A stretch of DNA of 64,000 nt from assembly GCF_019430945.1 (NCBI RefSeq), contig NZ_JAHYCB010000020.1, positions 1-64,000 on the forward strand, given 5' to 3'. Source of the stretch: Neorhizobium populisoli (GTDB lineage: Bacteria > Pseudomonadota > Alphaproteobacteria > Rhizobiales > Rhizobiaceae). The notes under the pieces were generated by a model, which was given only the letters and a program-made list of their open reading frames with translations, was not told the DNA's origin and did not search any database. Below are positions 59,015 to 64,000 of this stretch, piece by piece; within the stretch, counting starts at the first letter, position 1, and each line of letters starts with the position of its first letter. Made by a program: the position numbers and the translations under genes.

Positions 59015-59768
59015 TCGGGCCTCCCGTGTTCTCTGCGCTCTGGCGCGCGATGCGTTCCGCCGAGCCCTTGCCGAGATAGGCCTCGATCACCGCCGGATCG
59101 TTGCAGACCGCGGCCGGCGTGCCTTCGGCGATCATCTTGCCTTGGGCGAGCACGTAGACATGTTCGCAGAGGTTCATCACCGCCTGCATCACATGTTCGA
59201 TCATCAGGATCGTCACGCCGCTGTCCCGGATCGACCGAATGACCGGAATGATGTCGCGGATTTCGGAAGGGTTGAGGCCGGCGAGCACTTCGTCGAGCAA
59301 CAGGATCTTCGGTTCGGTGGCGAGCGCACGCGCCAGTTCCAGCCGCTTGCGGCCGGCGACCGTCAAGCTTGCCGCCGACTTTTCGAGATCTTTTTCGAGG
59401 CCGACCTGATGCGCGACTTCGCGCGCCTTTTCGACGGCATCCGAGGGCCGTGCGTGTCGCAGATAGGCACCGACCGTGATGTTTTCATGCACGTTCAGAC
59501 CGGCAAACGGCTGGACGATCTGGAAGGTGCGGGCAATGCCGGAGACGGCCCGCTTATGCGGCTGCTCGGCGGTGATGTCCTTGCCGTAGAGCGAGATCGC
59601 ACCTTCGGTCGGCTTCAGGAAGCCGGCGATGACGGCGAACAGGGTCGTCTTGCCGGCGCCGTTCGGGCCGATCAGGCCGGTGATCGAACCTTCCTTGACG
59701 TCGAGCGAGGCATTGTTGACGGCGACGAGGCCGCCAAAGCGCATGGTGGCGTTCCGGACTTGGAGCAT
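59007..59768 (-). CDS. livG: Branched-chain amino acid-type ABC transporter ATP-binding protein LivG
   Basis: The 253-residue LivG-type ATPase has Walker A IGPNGAGKTTLF, GIARTFQIVQPFAGLNVHEN, signature region LTVAGRKRLELARAL (degenerate, as is usual in LivG), Walker B ILLLDEVLAGLNPSE and MIEHVMQAVM. The start at 59768 (ATG overlapping the livM stop) is chosen; the open frame upstream is antisense-like noise over livM. Confidence 0.92.
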   Translation of the reverse strand: MLQVRNATMRFGGLVAVNNASLDVKEGSITGLIGPNGAGKTTLFAVIAGFLKPTEGAISLYGKDITAEQPHKRAVSGIARTFQIVQPFAGLNVHENITVGAYLRHARPSDAVEKAREVAHQVGLEKDLEKSAASLTVAGRKRLELARALATEPKILLLDEVLAGLNPSEIRDIIPVIRSIRDSGVTILMIEHVMQAVMNLCEHVYVLAQGKMIAEGTPAAVCNDPAVIEAYLGKGSAERIARQSAENTGGPNA

Positions 59769-60736
59769 CACGCACCTCCCTTCGAGGAAAAGCGGTCGGC
59801 AAGCTTGCGGATGAGACCGAGAATACCGCTTGAGGCAAAGGCGATCACGACGATCAGCACGACGGCGAAGACCATCAGATCGATGCCCGGAACGCGGCCC
59901 GCAAAGCTCTTGGTGACTTCGCCGAGACCGTGCAGCGTGAAGGCGCCGATCAACGGTCCGAGCACCATGCCGCGACCGCCGATCATCGGTGCCAGAAGGG
60001 CCTCGATCGAAATCCAGATGCCGAAGGCGATGCCGGAGTCGATATAGAGGAAATACTGGACATAGAGCACGCCGGCGGCTGCCGTCATCGCGCCGGAAAG
60101 GCTGATCGCCTTCAGCTTGACTGTCAGGACATCGACACCCAGCGCCTTGGCCGCATCCTCGTTCTCGCGCACGGCGACAAGATGCGCGCCGAAGCGGGAA
60201 TTGACGATCTTCTGGGTGATCACGAGGCTGACGAACACGAAAGCCAGCGCCAGCAGCATGAATGTCGGGCGGCTGGAGAACTGCATGTTGGCAAAGCCCG
60301 GATCGAGCTTCAGCAGCAGGCCGGCAGCACCGCCCGTCAGTTCCGAGGCATTGGCGAGGACGCGCAGCAGTTCGGCGAAAGCGAGCGTCACCAGTGCGAA
60401 ATAGGATCCGCGCAGGCCGGCGCGAAAACTCAAGAAGCCGACGATCAGGCCCGCCAGCGCGCCGGCGGCTATCGCGGCAACCAGCGAGATCCAGGCATTC
60501 ACGCCAAGATGGGTCTGTAGGATCGAGGCCGTATAGGCACCGATGCCGAAGAACATCGCATGACCGAAGGAGGTCTGCCCGCCGATGCCGCCAAGCAGGT
60601 TCCAGCCCTGTGCGGCAAGCGCGATGATCAGCACCAGAACGGTAAAGTTGAAGAAGGAGTTTGACGAGATCACCAGCGGCGTCAAAGCGATGACGAGGGT
60701 GACCAGGATGATGGGGAGATAACCGCGTCCGATCAT
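59768..60736 (-). CDS. livM: Branched-chain amino acid-type ABC transporter permease LivM
   Basis: The 322-residue membrane protein has about eight to ten helices, beginning MIGRGYLPIILVTLVIALTP. The LivM motif WNLLGGIGGQTSFGHAMFFG and the coupling loop AVRENEDAAKALGVDVLTVK are present. ATG 60736 overlaps the livH stop by four bases; the longer frame to 61009 is out-of-frame livH and rejected. Confidence 0.92.
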   Translation of the reverse strand: MIGRGYLPIILVTLVIALTPLVISSNSFFNFTVLVLIIALAAQGWNLLGGIGGQTSFGHAMFFGIGAYTASILQTHLGVNAWISLVAAIAAGALAGLIVGFLSFRAGLRGSYFALVTLAFAELLRVLANASELTGGAAGLLLKLDPGFANMQFSSRPTFMLLALAFVFVSLVITQKIVNSRFGAHLVAVRENEDAAKALGVDVLTVKLKAISLSGAMTAAAGVLYVQYFLYIDSGIAFGIWISIEALLAPMIGGRGMVLGPLIGAFTLHGLGEVTKSFAGRVPGIDLMVFAVVLIVVIAFASSGILGLIRKLADRFSSKGGA

Positions 60737-61605
60737 GCTTTGGCTCCGAACAGGCCGGTCGGACGCAGCAGCAGGACCAGGATGAAGATGATGAAGATGC
60801 CGATCTGGCCGAGGCTTTCGCCAAGCAGAAGGCCGCTCAGGCTTTCGACCATGCCGATGATCAGCCCGCCGGCCATTGCGCCGGGAATGGAGCCCATGCC
60901 GCCAAGCACGACGACCGTGAAGGCGATATTCACGAAAGCGCCGCCGATGCGCGGATTGACGTAGAAGGTCGGCATCAGCAGGCTGGCGGCAACCGCGAGT
61001 GCCGCGCAACCGAGGCCGAAAGTGATGGCATAGATGTGGCCGACGTTGATGCCGACGAGATTGGCGCCGAGCTTTTCACGCGCGACGGCGCGGATCGCCT
61101 TGCCGGTATCGGTGCGGCTCATCAGCAGCCAGAACAGGACTGCGACGATCAGCGAGCCGGCGGCGCCGACGAGACGGGCGCTCGACAATAGGAACGGACC
61201 GGCCTCGACGACCGAAAACGAGAAGTCGGAGGGGATCGAGCGCGTATCGGAACCGAAACCGGCGAGAAGCGCGTTCTCGATCAAGATCGAAAGACCGAGC
61301 GTGATCAGCAGGATATTGCCGTCGTCGCCATGCGCGGCCGGGCCGATGACAAAGCGCTGTACACCGTAACCGAGAACGAAGAAGACAGGCGTGACGATGA
61401 GGATCGCCCAATAGGGATCGATCCCGAAAGCGGCATTCAGGCCCCAAACGGCAAACATGGCTGCCGCGAGCGTTGCTCCATGCGCGAAATTGATGATGTG
61501 AAGCACACCGTAGACCAGTGTCAGACCAAGGGCGACCAGCGCGTAGATCGCGCCCGTCAAAAGCCCGTTGATCATCGCTTCGATGATAATGGTGGGGGAA
61601 AACAT
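60733..61605 (-). CDS. livH: Branched-chain amino acid-type ABC transporter permease LivH
   Basis: The 290-residue membrane protein has the LivH pattern: INGLLTGAIYALVALGLTLV, VLHIINFAHGATLAAAMF, and VAREKLGANLVGINVGHIYA in the coupling loop. It forms the pore with LivM. A GC-rich hairpin lies between it and the upstream livK gene and probably lowers permease expression relative to the binding protein. Confidence 0.92.
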   Translation of the reverse strand: MFSPTIIIEAMINGLLTGAIYALVALGLTLVYGVLHIINFAHGATLAAAMFAVWGLNAAFGIDPYWAILIVTPVFFVLGYGVQRFVIGPAAHGDDGNILLITLGLSILIENALLAGFGSDTRSIPSDFSFSVVEAGPFLLSSARLVGAAGSLIVAVLFWLLMSRTDTGKAIRAVAREKLGANLVGINVGHIYAITFGLGCAALAVAASLLMPTFYVNPRIGGAFVNIAFTVVVLGGMGSIPGAMAGGLIIGMVESLSGLLLGESLGQIGIFIIFILVLLLRPTGLFGAKA

Positions 61606-61650
61606 GTTCTATTCCACGTCATGAAGCCGGCGCAATTCGGCCCGGCAATC

Positions 61651-61680
61651 GCCCGAGCCCGCCAATCGGCAGGCCCGGGC
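61651..61680 (-). other. Intercistronic hairpin between livK and livH
   Basis: GCCCG (61651-61655) and CGGGC (61676-61680) bracket nested GCC/GGC pairs, giving an imperfect GC-rich stem 17 bases after the livK stop. Such hairpins often stabilise binding-protein mRNA or partly terminate transcription before the permease genes. Confidence 0.5.
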
Positions 61681-61696
61681 ATCGACTGAAGGGCGA

Positions 61697-62920
61697 TCAG
61701 CCGTTGGCCGGGAACTTCGGCTTGGCGTTGGCGAAGGTTTCCGGGAAGACGACCTTGATGTCGCCGCCTTGAACCTGGGTCGAAACCGGAGCTGCGCCCA
61801 TGTTCTGGCCGTTTTCGAACTTCGTTGCGGCGTAAGGCATCAGGTGGCCGGCGAAGGTCGAGGTGCCGAGCGCTTCGATGATCTTCTTGCGGTCGCCAGA
61901 GGCGGCCCGCTCGATCGCATCCGCCAACAGGCCGACGCAGGAATAGTTGAGCGGGACGTTGTAGTTATAGACCTTTCCGGCGGCTTCGACGCGCTTTTGC
62001 AGGGCGACGGCCTTTTCGTTGCGCGGGTCGTGCCGGTGGTTGCAGTCCATGACGTTTTCGGCGGCTTCCGGGAATTCCTTGACGAAGCGACGGTTGGAGG
62101 CGGCGCCGTTCAGCACGCTGTAGACGGCTTTCGGGCGAACGCGCTGCTGCTGCATGGTGCGGGCCAGAAGCACGGTCTCGCCATAGTAGGTGCTCGGGAT
62201 GACCAGATCCGGATTGAGCGAGCGCAGGCGCAGCACGACGTTGGACAGGTCGCGCGATGGGGTCGGAACAGCGATCAGTTCGAGGATTTCAAAGCCGTAT
62301 TTCGGCAGTTCAGCGGCCATCAGCTTGGCGAGGCCAGTGCCGAACAGGCCATCTTCGTGAACGAGCGCCACGGTCTTGGCGGCCTTGCCGGAAGCCTCGT
62401 TGATCTTGACGAGGTTCTGGATCGCAGCGCCCGTGCAAAGCGCAAAGCCGGGGGCAAAACGGAAGGTGTTCTTCAGGCCGCGCTGGATGATTTGGTCGGT
62501 GACGCCGACATCGACGATATAGGGCAGGTCGTAACGGGCGGCAGCCTGCGAACCGGCAAGGCAGATCGGGCTGGCGAAACCGCCGACGATCGCCGAGACG
62601 CCCTGCTCCTGCATGCGCTCGACTTCCTGGGTGCCGGCTTCCGGCGTGGAGCGGGCGTCGCCGAACACCATTTCGATCTTGGCGCCGCCGAGCGCCTTGA
62701 TGCCGCCAGCCTTGTTGATGTCCTCGATGGCGAGTTCTGCACCCATGCGGCCGTATTCACCGTCCTGGGCCAGTGCGCCGGTGACCGGCTGCAGAATGCC
62801 GACCTTGATCGGCGCGGGTTCGGCACCGCGAGCGATTGCCGGGGCGGCCATGGTAACGAGGGCGGCTGCACCACCCTTCAGAACGGTTCTGCGGTTAAAA
62901 GCTGTGTCGATGATTTTCAC
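61697..62920 (-). CDS. Branched-chain amino acid-type ABC transporter substrate-binding protein (LivK family)
   Basis: The 407-residue periplasmic protein has a twin-arginine type signal (FNRRTVLKGGAAALVTMAAP, end ARG-A). The type-1 binding fold shows IKVGILQPVTGALAQDGEYG, GAELAIEDINKAGGIKALGG, IEMVFGDARSTPEAGTQEVE and SAIVGGFASPICLA. Relatives bind amino acids, amides, urea or aromatic acids. It is the first structural gene after the GntR gene (overlap of four bases), and its substrate defines the operon's input. Confidence 0.92.
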   Translation of the reverse strand: MKIIDTAFNRRTVLKGGAAALVTMAAPAIARGAEPAPIKVGILQPVTGALAQDGEYGRMGAELAIEDINKAGGIKALGGAKIEMVFGDARSTPEAGTQEVERMQEQGVSAIVGGFASPICLAGSQAAARYDLPYIVDVGVTDQIIQRGLKNTFRFAPGFALCTGAAIQNLVKINEASGKAAKTVALVHEDGLFGTGLAKLMAAELPKYGFEILELIAVPTPSRDLSNVVLRLRSLNPDLVIPSTYYGETVLLARTMQQQRVRPKAVYSVLNGAASNRRFVKEFPEAAENVMDCNHRHDPRNEKAVALQKRVEAAGKVYNYNVPLNYSCVGLLADAIERAASGDRKKIIEALGTSTFAGHLMPYAATKFENGQNMGAAPVSTQVQGGDIKVVFPETFANAKPKFPANG

Positions 62921-63765
62921 GGTTTTGTTCTCCTCTGAGGGGTCGGCCGCTTCGCGCGGGCATTCTTCTTGTTTTCGTTATTCTGTTCCGATGCGCGAAT
63001 CGCATCGGCAGGTGTCCAGCGCCGGGCGCCATCGGCTCCGGTACGCTCGAGATCCATGTGGAAAGAGTAGCGATCCGGCCGGTAGAGCGCCTGAAGATGC
63101 TCGATACCGCGGCCGGAGGGCTCGAAGACGACGCGCGTCATGGAAAGAAGCGCCGCACCGATATCGAGATCGAGAGCGCCTGCCGCTTCAGGTCCTGCCA
63201 GCGTCGCGCCGATGACCTGTGTTGCGCGTTCGGCAACCAGGCCGGAGCGCTCCAAGAGCTCAAGCAATGGCGTCGAAGCAAGATCGGCTTCTGAATAGGA
63301 CATGCCGATCCGTTCCGGCACGTGGGTGACGAGATAGGAGAAAGGCTGGCTGTCGATGAGACGAACGCGGACCGAGCGCTGCAGCCGCTCGCCGGGGTCG
63401 AGCCGCAGTTCCTCAGCCATGGCCGGCGTCGCGTTGACATAGGCAAACGAGATCAGCTTCACGCCTGTCTTGCGGCCCATTTCCACAAGGTGTGTCAGCA
63501 CGTTCGAGAAGTCGGCGACAACCGGCATACTGGTCTTGCCGCTGCCGCTGACGAAGGTGCCGGAGCCCGGCCGCCGCTCGATCATGCCGTCGCTGGCGAG
63601 CTTATCGAGCGCGCGGCGCACGGTGACGCGCGAAACACCGTGTTCCTGAGCCAACGCCGGTTCGCTCGGCAGGCGCGCATCGACCGCCACTTCTCCCCGC
63701 AGGATCTGTTCCCGGAGCAGGAGATAGAGTCGTCTCGCCTTCAGCGGTTCCATGGTCGAAGACAT
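62917..63765 (-). CDS. GntR-family regulator with UTRA ligand domain (HutC subfamily)
   Basis: The 282-residue regulator has the GntR wHTH at ~10-75 (RLYLLLREQILRGEVAVDAR, LPSEPALAQEHGVSRVTVRR, GMIERRPGSGTFVSG) and a C-terminal UTRA domain (~95-245). HutC-type proteins release DNA on binding a pathway intermediate. It is the first gene of the operon and is translationally coupled to livK, so it should autoregulate through the palindrome at 63789-63812. Its basic C-terminal tail (NKKNARAKRPTPQRRTKP) is unusual. The start is 63765; ATG 63753 is an alternative. Confidence 0.9.
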   Translation of the reverse strand: MSSTMEPLKARRLYLLLREQILRGEVAVDARLPSEPALAQEHGVSRVTVRRALDKLASDGMIERRPGSGTFVSGSGKTSMPVVADFSNVLTHLVEMGRKTGVKLISFAYVNATPAMAEELRLDPGERLQRSVRVRLIDSQPFSYLVTHVPERIGMSYSEADLASTPLLELLERSGLVAERATQVIGATLAGPEAAGALDLDIGAALLSMTRVVFEPSGRGIEHLQALYRPDRYSFHMDLERTGADGARRWTPADAIRASEQNNENKKNARAKRPTPQRRTKP

Positions 63766-63788
63766 TGTTTGTTCCCAGTTGTCTTTTT

Positions 63789-63839
63789 AATAAGACATTT
63801 AATTGTCTTATTGAGAATACAGATTCGAAGCCGTGTCAA
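63789..63839 (-). promoter_or_regulatory. Promoter and GntR-type operator of the catabolic operon
   Basis: AATAAGACA (63789-63797) and TGTCTTATT (63804-63812) are perfect inverted repeats separated by six bases. A third TGTCTT half-site lies at about 63779-63784. On the minus strand a consensus TTGACA (-35) lies at 63834-63839, just upstream of the palindrome. The -10 box is unclear; TATTCT at 63814-63819 is only 14 bases away. The operator lies over or just after the promoter, as expected for repression by the GntR protein. Confidence 0.75.
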
Positions 63840-63848
63840 CAGCATTCG

Positions 63849-64000
63849 CTAAAGAATGCGGCTGAGATCAGGATATATGAGCAGGGGCCTGCCGATCGCG
63901 ACGAAATCGGCTTTCCCGGCAGAGAGAATGGCCTCGACATCGGCAAGGCTCTTGATGCCGCCGACGGCGATGATCGGAATAGAAAGGGCCGCCCGCAGCA
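63849..64000 (-). CDS. Old yellow enzyme family NADH:flavin oxidoreductase, C-terminal fragment
   Basis: The minus-strand frame running in from the window edge encodes about 50 residues ending in a stop at 63849. It contains IPIIAVGGIKSLADVEAIL, then AGKADFVAIGRPLLIYPDL, the phosphate-binding end of the OYE/NADPH-dehydrogenase barrel. Such enzymes reduce activated C=C bonds with FMN. The gene lies upstream of the GntR operon on the same strand, separated by its promoter, and may belong to the same catabolic region. Confidence 0.8.
   Translation of the reverse strand, partial: LRAALSIPIIAVGGIKSLADVEAILSAGKADFVAIGRPLLIYPDLSRIL

Overview
The window looks like accessory DNA of an alphaproteobacterium of the Rhizobiales, probably Rhizobiaceae. 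The reasons are high GC with strong third-position bias, rhizobial-type lipoproteins and GlxA regulators, an IS66 remnant, and the many ABC and TRAP uptake systems each paired with a catabolic enzyme set. There are no rRNA or tRNA genes, no CRISPR array and no core housekeeping blocks. It reads as a nutrient-scavenging part of a large plasmid, chromid or chromosomal island. This placement is an inference from gene content, not from a marker gene.

Layout. 1-3000: the 3' end of an IS66 transposase, a haloacid-dehalogenase-type hydrolase, gene debris and a more AT-rich phytanoyl-CoA-dioxygenase-like gene. 3017-6605: a double-domain KaiC-like ATPase overlapping a hybrid histidine kinase. 6734-12818: a GST and ArsR-type repressor divergent from a cytoplasmic SsuA-fold protein, an SsuD-like FMN monooxygenase and a TRAP transporter, probably for organosulfur uptake and desulfonation. 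13131-14686: a cysteine hydrolase coupled to a GlxA/AraC regulator. 14799-15102 (minus strand): a complete methionine-type transcription attenuator (leader peptide with three consecutive Met codons, antiterminator, terminator) followed by only the first ~48 codons of a methionyl-tRNA synthetase-like gene. 15189-19487: TetR with twin operators, a prolyl oligopeptidase, a lipoprotein and two small unknowns.

19668-29951 is a plus-strand sulfur cluster: two luciferase-like monooxygenases, an M20 deacylase, a GNAT acetyltransferase, a fused permease-ATPase, two paralogous binding proteins, a third monooxygenase and a cystathionine-beta-lyase-like enzyme. The set matches the Bacillus yxe/ytm logic of importing S-substituted cysteines, N-acetylating them, cleaving C-S oxidatively, deacetylating and recovering sulfur. 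30218-32865 is an SsuABC/TauABC-type importer. LysR, pirin and esterase genes follow.

36056-48135 is an oligosaccharide island: a Dpp/Opp-type ABC transporter (dppB-like gene frameshifted), a GH20/GH67-like glycosidase, and, divergently, a LacI regulator and a second large glycosidase. A perfect 16-bp palindrome lies in the divergent promoter region.

48228-63765 is a 15-gene minus-strand operon led by its own GntR repressor: a Liv-type importer, a MmgE/PrpD protein, a PrpB/PEP-mutase-family lyase, HyuA and HyuB, an isochorismatase-fold protein without its nucleophile, a tautomerase-NTF2 fusion, an FAD reductase/dehydrogenase and two Asp/Glu-racemase-fold proteins lacking both catalytic cysteines. 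I do not recognise this combination as a described pathway; it is the best candidate for an undescribed system, probably degradation of a cyclic amide or imide. The 3' end of an old-yellow-enzyme gene closes the window.
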